From: an uncultured Acetobacteraceae bacterium
GTDB lineage: Bacteria; Pseudomonadota; Alphaproteobacteria; Acetobacterales; Acetobacteraceae
Assembly (NCBI GenBank): GCA_937873205.1
Contig: CALMVO010000122.1
Coordinates: 1-64,000 of the forward strand
DNA length: 64,000 bases
Direction of reading: 5' to 3'
Below, piece after piece: positions 44,448-56,237 of the stretch. The notes below the pieces were generated by a model. That model was given only the letters and a program-made list of their open reading frames with translations, was not told the origin of the DNA and did no database searches. A program made the translations under genes and the position numbers. Position 1 is the stretch's first letter; every line of letters starts with the position of its first letter.

Positions 44448-45182
44448 TCAGGCGGCGGCAAAATCGACCAGGTCGAAGGGTACGCGATCGGGTGGCCCAG
44501 CCGCGAACACCCAGTTCGCCGGCAGCGCGCGGTCGGCCGGCAGGCCCACCAACGAGGCGTTGGTGGTACCGAAGCCCGAGCGCGGCGGAATGTTGAGCTC
44601 GCTCCCCGCAGGCAGCGAGCGGTCCGACAGCAGCCCGGTCCAGCTGCCCCAGTCGGGCGGGCTCGGCGTCGCCGCGGTCTGGAACCGCGGCAGGTGCCGG
44701 GCGATGCGGGGGATCGTCATGTCGTCGGGGCCGGCGGTCGCCACCATGTGGATGCCGGACTCGAGCGAGGTGATCTCGGCATGACCGTAGCCGAGCCCGC
44801 ACAGGTAGAAGGCGCGGTCCCGATCGGCGACGATCATGTTGTAGGAGCGGTAGCTCCCGGCGTCGGTGGCCGCGACGGCCCGCGCCGCCGCCTCGGCGGT
44901 CGGTTCCGCCAGCGCGATCAGCGGCAGCTCGCCGCGGGAGCGCTTGCCCGGCGCCGGACCCAGGCTGCCGACCCGGTTCAGCACCGCAGCCACCACGCCG
45001 CCGTCGCTCACCATGAGCCAGGAGCCGCCGCCCGGTACATCGCGAGGGCCCACCACGTGTTGGTGCGCCGGCCAGTGACGGGCCGGTGCCTCCCAGGCGC
45101 GATCGAGTCGCTCATCGCGGTTGGCCGCCAGCAGCAGCGGCCAGGGTTCGCCGGGAGTCGTGGAGACGATGACGGTGCACAC
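44448..45182 (-). CDS. NRDE (TANGO2) family protein
   Basis: A 244-aa protein with the family N-terminus [24 protein letters not shown], where Cys2 suggests an Ntn-hydrolase-like fold, followed by [15 protein letters not shown] and the late [11 protein letters not shown] segment. Members (eukaryotic TANGO2) have been linked to heme or lipid handling, but the molecular activity is unsettled. It is encoded between purB and purC on the same strand. Confidence 0.88.
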   Translation of the reverse strand: MCTVIVSTTPGEPWPLLLAANRDERLDRAWEAPARHWPAHQHVVGPRDVPGGGSWLMVSDGGVVAAVLNRVGSLGPAPGKRSRGELPLIALAEPTAEAAARAVAATDAGSYRSYNMIVADRDRAFYLCGLGYGHAEITSLESGIHMVATAGPDDMTIPRIARHLPRFQTAATPSPPDWGSWTGLLSDRSLPAGSELNIPPRSGFGTTNASLVGLPADRALPANWVFAAGPPDRVPFDLVDFAAA

Positions 45183-45281
45183 GATGGCTGGATTCCCGCA
45201 GCCGACGGGCTGCCACGGCTCTGGATTATGCCGCAGGCGGCCCGGGCGATATGCCGCAATGCGGCATGCGTCCGCGCGCTG

Positions 45282-46637
<1,356 letters not shown>

Positions 46638-46681
46638 CGGCGTTCTCCTGCGGCGGGTCGCTTTAGCAGGATGGCGGGAAA

Positions 46682-46794
46682 GGCCAAGGGCTCCGCCCCT
46701 GGACCCCGCTGGGGCCGGCGGCCCCAGACCCCTTTTATCTAGGTGGTTTCCAAAGGCGAGCCTTTGGCGGGGTCCAGGGGCAGAGCCCCTGGCC
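46682..46794 (+). repeat. G+C-rich palindromic repeat (family B), copy 3
   Basis: Starts GGCCAAGGGCTCCGCCCCTGG, has the internal GGGGCCGGCGGCCCC palindrome and TTTCCAAAGGCGAGCCTTTGG, and ends GGGGCAGAGCCCCTGGCC. It is the inverted equivalent of the 1328-1432 copy. It contains the stop and last ~19 codons of the MFS gene that follows. Confidence 0.8.
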
Positions 46795-48010
46795 TTCCGA
46801 TCCGACGACGAGCCGCGAACAGCGCGACCATCGAGACCAGGGCGGCGAAGGCGAGATAGAGCCCCGGGCTGCGCGGATCGCCGGTATAGGCAGTCAGCCA
46901 GGTGTTGATGGCGGGCGCGAAGCCGCCAAACAGGGTGATGCCGAGCGCGTAACCAACCGACAGCCCGATGCCGCGACGGTGCACCGGGAACACCAGCCCC
47001 ATGAAGCCGACCAGCGGCGCGTTGTAAGCGAGCCCGATCAGGGTGAGACCGAGTGGCAGCAGGAACAGCATGAGCTGGCCCGGCCAGTGTGTCAGCAGCA
47101 TGAAGGCCGGATAGCCGACCAGCAGGGTCGCCAGGCAAGACAGCTGCATCGGCGCGATGCGGCGGGAGCGATCGAACGCCCGGGCAATCCGCAGCCGCAG
47201 CGGCGTGAAGGCGAGGATCACGGGATACAGCACCACCACCGAGGCCAGCGCCGAGCCGGTGCGCATGTGCAGCTGGGTGACGGCGTAGGTCGGCAGGTAG
47301 ACGATCAGGTAGGTGAGAGCGGTGCCGATCGCCACCATGCCGGCGGCGATCGCGATGCCCGCAGGCGTCCCCGGGTCGCGCGAGGCCGGATCCGGCTCCT
47401 GTCGCTCGAAGGCCGGCGCATCGCGCAGGCGGCGGCGCAGCAACAGGGCGAGCGGGCCGGCCAGCACGCCGAGCCCGAACGCGATCCGGAACGGCTGCAC
47501 GTGCAGCAGCGCGCCCCCGGGCACGTCGCTCAGCAGCCACGCGACGCCGGCCGCGACCAGGCTGGCCACGTACTGGCTGGTGCCCTGCCAGCTCGCGGCG
47601 CGGGTCTCGTCGGCAGGCGAATGCTCGATCATCAGCGCCGTAGCGCTGCCGAATTCGCCGCCGAGCGCGAAGCCCTGCAAGAGCCGCGCGGCCAGGATGC
47701 CGCAGGGTGCGGCCAGCCCGATGACGGCGCGATCCGGCATCAGCGCCACCGCGGCGCCGGACAGCGTCATCAGCGAGACCGACAGCACCATGCAGGCGGT
47801 GCGGCCGCGGCGGTCGGCGTAGGCGCCCAGCACCAGCGCGCCGACCGGCCGGGCCAGGAAGGAGACGCCGAACGTGCCGAAGGTCAGCAGCAACCTTGTG
47901 GTGGGATCGCGGCCGGGAAAGAAGGCGGCGGCGATCGCGGTGGCGAAGAAGCCGTAGACGACGAAATCGTAGAACTCGAGCGCGTTGCCGGCCGTGGCGC
48001 CGACGATCAT
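46739..48010 (-). CDS. MFS metabolite:H+ symporter with repeat-encoded C-terminus
   Basis: A 423-aa, 12-helix transporter of the metabolite:H+ symporter branch. It begins MIVGATAGNALEFYDFVVYG, has the loop GAYADRRGRTACMV and RLLQGFALGGEFGSATALMI, both typical of this branch (osmolyte or dicarboxylate uptake). The final residues GRPGALPLDPAKGSPLETT come from the family B repeat, not from the transporter fold. The ATG at 48010 is used; a few in-frame residues upstream are possible. Confidence 0.85.
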   Translation of the reverse strand: MIVGATAGNALEFYDFVVYGFFATAIAAAFFPGRDPTTRLLLTFGTFGVSFLARPVGALVLGAYADRRGRTACMVLSVSLMTLSGAAVALMPDRAVIGLAAPCGILAARLLQGFALGGEFGSATALMIEHSPADETRAASWQGTSQYVASLVAAGVAWLLSDVPGGALLHVQPFRIAFGLGVLAGPLALLLRRRLRDAPAFERQEPDPASRDPGTPAGIAIAAGMVAIGTALTYLIVYLPTYAVTQLHMRTGSALASVVVLYPVILAFTPLRLRIARAFDRSRRIAPMQLSCLATLLVGYPAFMLLTHWPGQLMLFLLPLGLTLIGLAYNAPLVGFMGLVFPVHRRGIGLSVGYALGITLFGGFAPAINTWLTAYTGDPRSPGLYLAFAALVSMVALFAARRRIGRPGALPLDPAKGSPLETT

Positions 48011-48050
48011 CAGCGCCCGGCTCGGTGGCGGGGGATTCGGCGCCGCCGTA

Positions 48051-49919
48051 CTACTCCCCAACCGCAGCGCCGCCGGGATGGCGCAGGTCGAGGCCGCCGA
48101 AATAGCCGGGCTCCCTGACCGCCAGCGACGGGCCACCTGCGAGGATGCCCTCGGCCGAGCCCCAGTTCGGGTAGGTCTTGAGCACGTAGCCCATCGCGGC
48201 GAGTTTCGCCGCCACGTCCGGCGAGAGCGCGCCGGCCTCGACCTGGACGGGTGCCGGCATCCACTGCTCGTGGACGCGGCGCATGTTGACCGCCTGGGCG
48301 ATGTCCTGGCCACCATCCAGCACGGCGAGGATGGCCTCCAGCGTAATGGTCGGGATGCGCGAGCCACCGGGGCTGCCGATCACCATCACCACATGCCCGT
48401 CCCGCGACAGGATGGTGGGCGACATCGAGGACAGCGGCGTCTTGCCCGGCGCGATGGCATTGGCCTCGGCGCCAACCAGGCCGAACATGTTGGACGTGCC
48501 GGGCTTGGAGGAGAAGTCGTCCATCTCGTCGTTCAGCACGATGCCGGTGCCGGGCGCCATGACCTCTGCGCCGAAATAACCGTTCAGCGTGTAGGTCATC
48601 GAGACGGCGCGGCCATCTTTGTCCACGATCGAGAAGTGGGTGGTCTCGGTCCGCTCGTGACCGGTTGGCGCGGCGGCGGTGGCGGCATGCGGCATCGGGT
48701 CGAGTGGGGTGAGGTCGCCCGACGGCACCGCGCGGTCGGTGGGGGTGTCGGCGCGGATGGCGGCGGCATAGGCAGGCGAGAGCAGCCTGGCGACGGGATC
48801 CTTGACGAAGGCCGGGTCGCCGAGATCCTGACGGTCGGCATAGGTGTGCCGCATCGCCTCGATCTGGCGCTGCAGGCCGGCCGGGCTGCGCAGGCCCAGC
48901 GTCTGCAGGTGGTCGCCGTCCAGGATGTCCAGCATCTCGCAGATGGCGACGCCTCCACCACTCGGCGGCGGCGCGGTGTCGATGGTGAAGCCGTGATAGC
49001 GGCAGGTGAGCGGCGGCAACGTGCGGGTGTGGTAGCCGGTGAAGTCGGCTGGCGACAGGATGCCGCCACCCTTCTGGCTGGCGGCGACGATGCCGGCGGC
49101 GATCGGGCCGCGATAGAAGGCGTCCGCGCCCTTGTCGGCGATCTGCTGCAGCGAGCGGGCGAGGTCGGCCTGCACCAGCCGGTCGCCGACCTGGTACGGC
49201 GTGCCGTCCGGACGGAGGAAGATCTTGGCCGAGGCGGGGTCGGCGGCAAAGCCGGCGGTCGCCGTCCGCAGCAGCATGACGTCGTTGGGCGCCAGCACGA
49301 AGCCGTCACGGGCGAGGGCGATCGCCGGCTCCATCACCGTCCGGCGGTCGAGGTGGCCCCAGCGCCGCAGCGCCTCGTCCATCCCCGCGACGGTGCCGGG
49401 GACGGCCACCGCCGTCCAGCCGTGACGCGACAGGCCGGGGACGACCCGGCCCTGCGCGTCCTGATACATCGTGGCGGTGGCGGCGAGTGGCGCCTTCTCG
49501 CGGAAGTCGAGGAAGATGCCTTGGCCGTCCGGCTGGTGCAGCACCAGGAAGCCGCCGCCGCCCAGGTTGCCGGCGGCCGGATAGACCACCGCCAGCGCGT
49601 AGGCCACGGCGACAGTGGCATCGACCGCGTTGCCGCCCTGCGCCAGGATCCGGGCGCCAACCTCGGAAGCGAGCGACTGTGCCGTCACCACCATGCCGTG
49701 CAGGCCGCGCACCGGCACCGGCACCGGGCCGGGCGCGGTATTGGGGCCGAAGCTCAGCGGGTCGGCGGCGGCGCCGCGGCCGGCGGCCGCACCCGGCGGC
49801 GTTCCGCCCTGGCCGGGGGGACTTGCAGGGGCTGCCGCGCCACCATCCGGAGCCAGTGCGAGCGATGCGGCGAGCGCCACGGCGGCGAGGCGCCGGCGGG
49901 CAAGCGGCGTGTGGCTCAC
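48051..49919 (-). CDS. ggt: Gamma-glutamyltransferase
   Basis: A 622-aa periplasmic enzyme that cleaves and transfers gamma-glutamyl groups from glutathione. There is a signal peptide (LAAVALAASLALAPDGGAAA), a Pro/Gly-rich leader, the large-subunit start HGMVVTAQSLASEVGARILA, and the autocatalytic cleavage motif ETTHFSIVD, whose first Thr becomes the nucleophile. Substrate residues lie in LNDEMDDFSSKPG and SSMSPTI. The GTG start at 49919 overlaps the map stop. Confidence 0.94.
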   Translation of the reverse strand: MSHTPLARRRLAAVALAASLALAPDGGAAAPASPPGQGGTPPGAAAGRGAAADPLSFGPNTAPGPVPVPVRGLHGMVVTAQSLASEVGARILAQGGNAVDATVAVAYALAVVYPAAGNLGGGGFLVLHQPDGQGIFLDFREKAPLAATATMYQDAQGRVVPGLSRHGWTAVAVPGTVAGMDEALRRWGHLDRRTVMEPAIALARDGFVLAPNDVMLLRTATAGFAADPASAKIFLRPDGTPYQVGDRLVQADLARSLQQIADKGADAFYRGPIAAGIVAASQKGGGILSPADFTGYHTRTLPPLTCRYHGFTIDTAPPPSGGGVAICEMLDILDGDHLQTLGLRSPAGLQRQIEAMRHTYADRQDLGDPAFVKDPVARLLSPAYAAAIRADTPTDRAVPSGDLTPLDPMPHAATAAAPTGHERTETTHFSIVDKDGRAVSMTYTLNGYFGAEVMAPGTGIVLNDEMDDFSSKPGTSNMFGLVGAEANAIAPGKTPLSSMSPTILSRDGHVVMVIGSPGGSRIPTITLEAILAVLDGGQDIAQAVNMRRVHEQWMPAPVQVEAGALSPDVAAKLAAMGYVLKTYPNWGSAEGILAGGPSLAVREPGYFGGLDLRHPGGAAVGE

Positions 49920-50725
49920 GCGGCGTCCGCGTAGGGCGGCTTGTGCAGCCCGGCGGGAGAGAGGGTGAAGATCTCGCACCCCGTCTCGGTGACGCCGACC
50001 ATATGCTCGAACTGCGCCGACAGGCTGCGGTCGCGGGTGACTGCGGTCCAACCGTCGTCGAGGATCTTCACGTCGGGCCGGCCTGCGTTCACCATCGGCT
50101 CGACGGTGAAGAACATGCCCGGGCGCAGCATGGTGCCCTCGCCCGGCCGGCCGAAATGCAGGATGTTCGGCGAACTGTGGAACTGCCGGCCGATGCCGTG
50201 GCCGCAGAAGTCGCGCACCACCGAAAAGCGTTTCGGCTCGACGAAGCTTTGGATGGCGTGGCCGATATCGCCGACCCGCGCGCCCGGCCTGATCGCCTGG
50301 AGGCCACGCATCAGCGAGTCGTAGGTGACGTCGATCAGCATGGCGGCACGGCGCGAGGGGGTGCCCGCCACATACATGCGGCTGGTGTCGCCATGCCAGC
50401 CATCGACGATGGAGGTGACGTCGATGTTCAGCACGTCGCCGTCCTGCAGCCGGCGGTCGCCGGGGATTCCGTGACACACCACGTGGTTGATGGAGATGCA
50501 GCAGGATTTCGGATAGCCGCGATAGTTCAGCGTGGCGGGGATGGCGCCGCGGGCCAGCGTGTAGTCATGGATCAGGCGATCGAGCGCTTCGGTGGTGACG
50601 CCGACCTGCACGTGCGGCGTGATCATGTCGAGGGTCTCGGCGGCGAGCTGGCCGGCCGCCCGCATGCCGGCGAAGTCCGCCTCCGAATGGATGATGATCC
50701 GACGCCCATCCGCTTCGCCGTCCAT
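49916..50725 (-). CDS. map: Type I methionine aminopeptidase
   Basis: A 269-aa dimetal enzyme that removes N-terminal Met. Metal ligands are visible: DVLNIDVTSIVDGWHGDTSR (two Asp), CGHGIG (His), FFTVEPM (Glu) and SAQFEHMVGVTE (Glu). It starts at ATG 50725 (MDGEADGRRI). It is translationally coupled to ggt, an unusual pairing of a cytosolic processing enzyme with a periplasmic one. Confidence 0.95.
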   Translation of the reverse strand: MDGEADGRRIIIHSEADFAGMRAAGQLAAETLDMITPHVQVGVTTEALDRLIHDYTLARGAIPATLNYRGYPKSCCISINHVVCHGIPGDRRLQDGDVLNIDVTSIVDGWHGDTSRMYVAGTPSRRAAMLIDVTYDSLMRGLQAIRPGARVGDIGHAIQSFVEPKRFSVVRDFCGHGIGRQFHSSPNILHFGRPGEGTMLRPGMFFTVEPMVNAGRPDVKILDDGWTAVTRDRSLSAQFEHMVGVTETGCEIFTLSPAGLHKPPYADAA

Positions 50726-50873
50726 CGCCACGTCCCCCGCCTACAGGCCAGCCTCGGGCTCGGTCCGGCCGGTGACCCGCCGCCGCTATACGCCGCCCAT
50801 CAAGATGCGCGGGCCGCCGATCCGGTGCAAGGAGTCGGCGGGCGTTGCGCGACCGGAGGATCGTGCCGGCGCG

Positions 50874-52091
50874 TCAGCCCTTCTGGACGCGGCCGCGCCA
50901 GCCGTGATGGCGCGTGCCGTAGGCCATGGCGGTGGCGGAATGGATGCGGGCGCCGATCAGGGACAGACGGCTGAAGTGGCCACGGCCGTGCGGCGCCACC
51001 GACGCCGCGGCGGGCATTACCGCCTGCGTGGTGACCAGCCGCAGCACCAGGCGGCCATGCGAGCGAACCATCACGTGCCGGCGCTGCAGCGGGACGGGAT
51101 CGTCGCCGATCGTCTCGGATGCGAGCAGCATGGCCGGACGGCGGGCCCGCGCGTGCGGCATGACCGGGACTCCCTCCTGCTGGAAGGCCTGGTCGAGCAA
51201 GGCGGTCATCACCGCGCTGCGCTGCGGGTTGCTGCTGGCACCCAGCACCACGCCAATCAGGCGGACGTTGCCGCGCACCGCCGAGGTGACCAGGTTGCGG
51301 CCGCCGGCGAGCGTGTAGCCGGTCTTGAGCCCGTCGGCGCCGGGATAGGTGATCAGCATCGAATCGTGGTTCATGACCTCGCGGCCATGGAACATGAAAG
51401 CCGGTACCGAAAAGTAGTGATACTGCTCGGGGAAGTCCTGGATCAGGTGCCGGGCCAGGGTTGCGAAGTCGCGGGCGGTGGACACCTGGTCCGGGTCCGG
51501 CAGACCGGAGGCGTTGCGGAAGGTGGTGCTGGTCATGCCGAGCAGGCGCGCCTTCTGCGTCATCAGCTGCGCGAACTGCTGCTCGTCGCCCTGGGCCAGC
51601 AGCTCACCCAGTGCGCAGGCGGCATCGTTCGCCGACTTGGTGACCAGGCCCAGGATCGCCTGCTCGACGGTGAGGTAGCTGCCCGGCACCAGGTCGAGCT
51701 TGGACGGTTCCATCGATGCGGCGTGGGCGGAGACCGGCACCGCCTGATCGAGCGAGATGCGGTTCTGGCGCAACGCGTCGAAGGCCAGGTAGAGCGTCAT
51801 CAGCTTGGTCAGGCTGGCGGGGTAGCGCTGCAGGTCCGGGTTCGCCTGCTGCAGCACGGCGCCGGAGGAGGCGTCCATCACGAAGGTGCTCAGCTGGCCG
51901 ACATACTGCGCGCGGGCGGCGACGGGGGTGAGCAGGCCAGCCCCGCCGGCCAGGACCGGAAGGGCGCCGAGCACGGCCAGCATTGTGGTCCGCAGCATGC
52001 CGGTCCGGCGGGACGCCGCGGGACCATGTCCGCGGGCGGGACCGGAGTACGCCAGAGCGATGGCGTGAGGACCCTTGCAGTCCGGAGTCAT
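50874..52091 (-). CDS. dacA: D-alanyl-D-alanine carboxypeptidase (peptidase S11)
   Basis: A 405-aa penicillin-binding protein that trims peptidoglycan pentapeptides. It has a signal peptide ending PVAARAQY, the SxxK motif SLTKLMTLYL, SAN in KSANDAACALGE, and KTG in GLKTGYTLAGGRNLV. The ATG at 52091 has GGGGATCAG directly upstream. The basic C-terminal region (after about residue 300) differs from the amphipathic membrane anchor of E. coli PBP5. It is divergent from clpS across 265 bp. Confidence 0.92.
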   Translation of the reverse strand: MTPDCKGPHAIALAYSGPARGHGPAASRRTGMLRTTMLAVLGALPVLAGGAGLLTPVAARAQYVGQLSTFVMDASSGAVLQQANPDLQRYPASLTKLMTLYLAFDALRQNRISLDQAVPVSAHAASMEPSKLDLVPGSYLTVEQAILGLVTKSANDAACALGELLAQGDEQQFAQLMTQKARLLGMTSTTFRNASGLPDPDQVSTARDFATLARHLIQDFPEQYHYFSVPAFMFHGREVMNHDSMLITYPGADGLKTGYTLAGGRNLVTSAVRGNVRLIGVVLGASSNPQRSAVMTALLDQAFQQEGVPVMPHARARRPAMLLASETIGDDPVPLQRRHVMVRSHGRLVLRLVTTQAVMPAAASVAPHGRGHFSRLSLIGARIHSATAMAYGTRHHGWRGRVQKG

Positions 52092-52356
52092 CTGATCCCC
52101 CTCGTCGGTGCCAGCGATAGTATGGACGCCCAAACATTTCGTCCAGGTTAATTCGGGGAACGTCAATAGCTTGGCAATGAACCGGGGGCCGGGTCGGCAA
52201 CGTAGCGCGAACACGAGGCGCGGCTGGGCGGCAGCGGGCGCGCCGCGCCATCTTCGCCGCGGGGGCTTTCATGGCGGGTTTGACATCCAATATGCTGCCG
52301 CCATGCGCTTCGACCACACCTCCCAGGGCTTTCCTCCGGCCGGACGGCCCGCGGCG

Positions 52357-52686
52357 ATGAGCGACGGCGACAAGACCAACACCCCGGACTCCCCCAATGT
52401 CGGCGTGGTGGTCAAGACGCGGCCGCGGACCCGTAAGCCGGCAATGTACAAGGTCTTGATGCTTAACGACGACTACACGCCGATGGAGTTCGTCGTGCAC
52501 GTGCTGGAGCGGTTCTTCCAGAAGTCTCGCGACGAGGCGACCCGCATCATGCTGCACGTCCACAAGCGCGGCGTCGGCGTCTGCGGGGCCTATACCTACG
52601 AGGTGGCCGAGACCAAGGTGACTCAGGTGATGGACCTGGCCCGGCAGAACCAGCATCCGCTGCAATGCACGATCGAGAAGGATTGA
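52357..52686 (+). CDS. clpS: ATP-dependent Clp protease adaptor ClpS
   Basis: A 109-aa N-degron adaptor that delivers substrates to ClpAP. It has the family core [20 protein letters not shown] and the [19 protein letters not shown] segment, with the binding-pocket residues NDDYT and MEF. The ATG at 52357 (MSDGDKTN) gives normal length; the track ORF extends 83 residues upstream through non-coding sequence. clpA follows 251 bp downstream. Confidence 0.96.
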   Translation: MSDGDKTNTPDSPNVGVVVKTRPRTRKPAMYKVLMLNDDYTPMEFVVHVLERFFQKSRDEATRIMLHVHKRGVGVCGAYTYEVAETKVTQVMDLARQNQHPLQCTIEKD

Positions 52687-52937
52687 GCGACGTCCCAACG
52701 CCGCGCCATGGGCGGTCGAGACGTGCCGACCGGGCTCGCAAACCCGCCCCCGATCACCATCTTGATGCCGGCCGTGGCGGTTTGGGACGTAGCACGGACC
52801 ACCCTGATGTATACCGGATTTTTACTGGCCTTCTGCTGAATTCCATCCAAGGATGACACGGACGCGACAAGACGGTTGCGACAGGTGGTCCGGGAGCGGC
52901 GGCCAGCTTTGGGTTTGAGCGGCGAAGGAGCGTCAAA

Positions 52938-55277
52938 ATGCTGTCACGCAACCTCGAACAGACGCTGCACCGTGCCCTGTCGCTCGCGGGCGATCGCCGG
53001 CACGAATATGCGACGCTCGAGCATCTGCTGCTGGGATTGGTCGATGACGGAGACGCGGCGACGGTGCTGCGTGCCTGCGGCGTCGACCTCGACAAGCTGC
53101 GCGCGGATCTCACCGAGTTCCTGGACAAGGACCTGGCCGGGCTGGCGTCCGACCGCTCCAGCGAGCCGAAGCCGACCGCGGCGTTCCAGCGCGTCGTGCA
53201 GCGCGCCGCGATCCATGTGCAGTCCTCCGGCCGCGACGAGGTCACGGGCGCCAATGTCCTGGTGGCGCTGTTCTCCGAGCGCGAGAGCCACGCGGTCTAT
53301 TTCCTGCAGCTGCAGGACATGACCCGGCTCGACGCGGTCAATTTCATCAGCCACGGCATCGCCAAGGCGCCCGGACGCACCGCGTCGCGGCCGGCTACCG
53401 GCCAGGCGAGCGGCAGCGACGGTCCCGAGAACGAGCGCGAGGAGCGCGGCCGCGGCAACGCCAAGCAGCAGGACGGGCTGTCCGCCTATTGCGTGAACCT
53501 CAACAAGAAGGCGCTCGCCGGCAAGATCGACCCGCTGATCGGCCGTGACCAGGAGATCGAGCGCACCATCCAGATCCTGTGCCGGCGCACCAAGAACAAC
53601 CCGCTCTACGTGGGCGATCCGGGCGTCGGCAAGACCGCGATCGCCGAGGGGCTGGCCAAGCGGATCGTCGAGAACGACGTGCCGGAGGTGCTGGCCAAGT
53701 CGACCATCTACGCGCTCGACATGGGAGCGCTGCTGGCCGGCACCCGCTACCGCGGCGACTTCGAGGAGCGGCTGAAGGCGGTCGTGACCGAGCTCGAGGC
53801 CAACCCCGGTGGTATCCTGTTCATCGACGAGATCCATACCGTGATCGGTGCCGGAGCCACCTCGGGCGGCGCCATGGACGCCTCGAACCTGCTGAAGCCG
53901 GCGCTGGCCCAGGGCACGCTGCGCTGCATCGGGTCCACGACCTACAAGGAGTTCCGGCAGCACTTCGAGAAGGACCGGGCGCTGGTGCGGCGGTTCCAGA
54001 AGATCGACGTCAACGAGCCGTCGGTCGAGGATGCGGTCAAGATCCTGCGCGGGCTCAAGGTCAACTACGAGAAGCACCACAAGGTGTCCTACACCGACGA
54101 TGCGATCCGCGCCGCGGTCGAACTGGCCGTGAAGTACATCCACGACCGCAAGCTTCCCGACAAGGCGATCGACGTGATCGACGAGGCCGGCGCGTCGCGG
54201 ATGCTCCAGCCGGAGGAGAAGCGCCGCAAGGTGGTGACGCTGCGCGACGTCGAGGAGATCGTGGCAAAGATTGCCCGCATTCCGCCAAAGAGCGTATCGG
54301 CGGACGACAAGGAGACCCTGCGTTCGCTGGAGCGCGACCTGAAGTCGATGGTATTCGGCCAGGACCGCGCCATCGAGGCGTTGGCGGCGGCGATCAAGCT
54401 GTCCCGTGCCGGGTTGCGCGAGGCCGAGAAGCCGATCGGCAACTACTTGTTCTCAGGACCGACCGGCGTCGGCAAGACCGAGGTGGCCAAGCAGCTGGCC
54501 TCGACGCTCGGCATCGAGCTGATCCGCTTCGACATGTCTGAATACATGGAGCGGCACTCGATCTCGCGGCTGATCGGGGCACCCCCGGGCTATGTCGGCT
54601 TCGACCAGGGCGGGTTGCTCACGGACAGCATCGACCAGCACCCGCACGCGGTGCTGCTGCTGGACGAGATCGAGAAGGCGCATGTCGACCTCTACAACAT
54701 CCTGCTGCAGGTGATGGACCACGGGAAGCTTACCGACCATAACGGCAAGACGGTCGATTTCAGGAACGTCATCCTGATCATGACCACGAATGCCGGTGCG
54801 GCCGACCTCACCCGCGAGGCGATCGGCTTCGGGCGCGACAACCGCGCCGGCGAGGACGAGGAGGCGATCAAGCGCATCTTCACGCCGGAGTTTCGCAACC
54901 GGCTGGACGCCATCATCCCGTTCGCCGGCCTGACCCCGGAGATCGTCGGCCGCGTGGTGGAAAAGTTCGTCCTCCAGCTCGAGGCGCAGCTCGCCGATCG
55001 CAACGTGACCATCGAGGTGTCGTCGTCGGCCAAGGAATGGCTGGCCGAACGTGGCTACGACAGACTCTATGGCGCCCGTCCGCTGGCCCGCGTGATCCAG
55101 GAGCACATCAAGAAGCCGCTGGCAGAGGAGCTGCTGTTCGGGTCCCTGGTGCATGGCGGCGCCGTGAAGGTGACGCTGAAGGACGGGAAGCTCGCCTTCG
55201 ACTTCATCGAGAACCCCGCACCGATGCCCGAGCCGGAAGAGGACGGCTCCGAGCGCGAGGCGGAGATCGCCGACTAG
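52938..55277 (+). CDS. clpA: ATP-dependent Clp protease ATP-binding subunit ClpA
   Basis: A 779-aa double-AAA+ unfoldase that feeds ClpP. The N-domain begins [18 protein letters not shown]; Walker A motifs are GDPGVGKTA (D1) and GPTGVGKTE (D2), with Walker [15 protein letters not shown] and [11 protein letters not shown]. The ClpS-interacting N-domain and an acidic C-terminus are present. Its TAG stop is the TA target plus the first G of MITE copy 4. Confidence 0.97.
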   Translation: MLSRNLEQTLHRALSLAGDRRHEYATLEHLLLGLVDDGDAATVLRACGVDLDKLRADLTEFLDKDLAGLASDRSSEPKPTAAFQRVVQRAAIHVQSSGRDEVTGANVLVALFSERESHAVYFLQLQDMTRLDAVNFISHGIAKAPGRTASRPATGQASGSDGPENEREERGRGNAKQQDGLSAYCVNLNKKALAGKIDPLIGRDQEIERTIQILCRRTKNNPLYVGDPGVGKTAIAEGLAKRIVENDVPEVLAKSTIYALDMGALLAGTRYRGDFEERLKAVVTELEANPGGILFIDEIHTVIGAGATSGGAMDASNLLKPALAQGTLRCIGSTTYKEFRQHFEKDRALVRRFQKIDVNEPSVEDAVKILRGLKVNYEKHHKVSYTDDAIRAAVELAVKYIHDRKLPDKAIDVIDEAGASRMLQPEEKRRKVVTLRDVEEIVAKIARIPPKSVSADDKETLRSLERDLKSMVFGQDRAIEALAAAIKLSRAGLREAEKPIGNYLFSGPTGVGKTEVAKQLASTLGIELIRFDMSEYMERHSISRLIGAPPGYVGFDQGGLLTDSIDQHPHAVLLLDEIEKAHVDLYNILLQVMDHGKLTDHNGKTVDFRNVILIMTTNAGAADLTREAIGFGRDNRAGEDEEAIKRIFTPEFRNRLDAIIPFAGLTPEIVGRVVEKFVLQLEAQLADRNVTIEVSSSAKEWLAERGYDRLYGARPLARVIQEHIKKPLAEELLFGSLVHGGAVKVTLKDGKLAFDFIENPAPMPEPEEDGSEREAEIAD

Positions 55278-55335
55278 AGGATGATCCGATCGCTTAGGCT
55301 CACGGATCATCCTCTAACTTGTTGTTCTGACGAGC
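55275..55335 (+). mobile_element. TA-flanked MITE, copy 4, truncated after module A
   Basis: Module A is intact (TAGAGGATGATCCGATCGCT...CGGATCATCCTC), followed by TAACTTGTTGTTCTGACGAGC, and then the sequence becomes unrelated. Module B and the right-hand TA are lost. It sits immediately after the clpA coding sequence, in the orientation where module A is followed by a T-rich stretch. Confidence 0.8.
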
Positions 55336-55360
55336 CCGGGGCGGGGGCCGGACCCCTGCC

Positions 55361-56236
55361 CTACTCGGCCTCGAGTTGCCGCCTCGCTTCCTCGAGGTCG
55401 CCCTCGGGCGGCGGCCGCGAGAGGGCCATCCGCTCCAGCGCGTGGATCATCGCCTCGACGACGACGAGGTGCGCGTACCATTTGTGGTCTGCCGGCACGA
55501 CGAACCATGGCGCGTCGGACGTCGCGGTGGCAGCGATCGCGTCCTCGTAGGCCTCCTGGTAAGCGTCCCAGTGCTGCCGCTCCGCAAGGTCGGCGGCGCT
55601 GAACTTCCAGTTCTTCTCCGGGTCATCGAGACGGGCCAGGAACCGTTGACGCTGCTCCTCCTTCGAGACGTGCAGAAAGAATTTCAGGGTGACGGTGCCC
55701 TGCCGGCCCAGATAGGCCTCGAAGTTGCGGATGTCGCGATAGCGGTGGCGCCACAATTTGTGGCCGGGCTTCCGGCCCGGCAGATGCTGATGATCGAGCA
55801 GCTCGGGATGGACGCGGGTGACCAGCACCTCCTCGTAATGGCTGCGGTTGAAGATGCCGATATGGCCGCGCCGCGGCAGCGCCGCGCTGATGCGCCACAG
55901 GAAGCCGTGGCTGAGCTCGACCGGACCAGGCTGCTTGAACGAGACCACATCAACGCCCTGCGGGTTCACCCCGGACAGCACGTGCTTGATGGTGCCATCC
56001 TTGCCGGCGGCATCCATCGCCTGGAAGATCGCGAGCAGGGCCCAGCGCCCATCGGCATACAGCTCGGCCTGCAGGGCCGCGAGTCGCTCGACCCCTTCCT
56101 GCAGCAGCGCCCGACCCTCGTCCCCGTCGACCGGCAGGCCGTCCTTGTCGGCCGGATCGCGATCGGACAGACGGAAATGCTTGCCCGATGCGACCCGGTA
56201 GCGCTTCAGCAGCGTCTTGCGGAGACTCGGGTCCAT
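55361..56236 (-). CDS. Polyphosphate kinase 2 family protein
   Basis: A 291-aa PPK2-type kinase that transfers phosphate between polyphosphate and nucleotides. The Walker A region is FQAMDAAGKDGTIKHVLSGV; the lid and Walker B are NPQGVDVVSFKQP and IFNRSHYEEVLVTRVHPE; the late motif WFVVPADHKWYAHLVV is typical. Length and motifs suggest a class I or III enzyme, phosphorylating ADP or AMP; the class cannot be fixed by eye. Confidence 0.92.
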   Translation of the reverse strand: MDPSLRKTLLKRYRVASGKHFRLSDRDPADKDGLPVDGDEGRALLQEGVERLAALQAELYADGRWALLAIFQAMDAAGKDGTIKHVLSGVNPQGVDVVSFKQPGPVELSHGFLWRISAALPRRGHIGIFNRSHYEEVLVTRVHPELLDHQHLPGRKPGHKLWRHRYRDIRNFEAYLGRQGTVTLKFFLHVSKEEQRQRFLARLDDPEKNWKFSAADLAERQHWDAYQEAYEDAIAATATSDAPWFVVPADHKWYAHLVVVEAMIHALERMALSRPPPEGDLEEARRQLEAE

Positions 56237-56237
56237 C

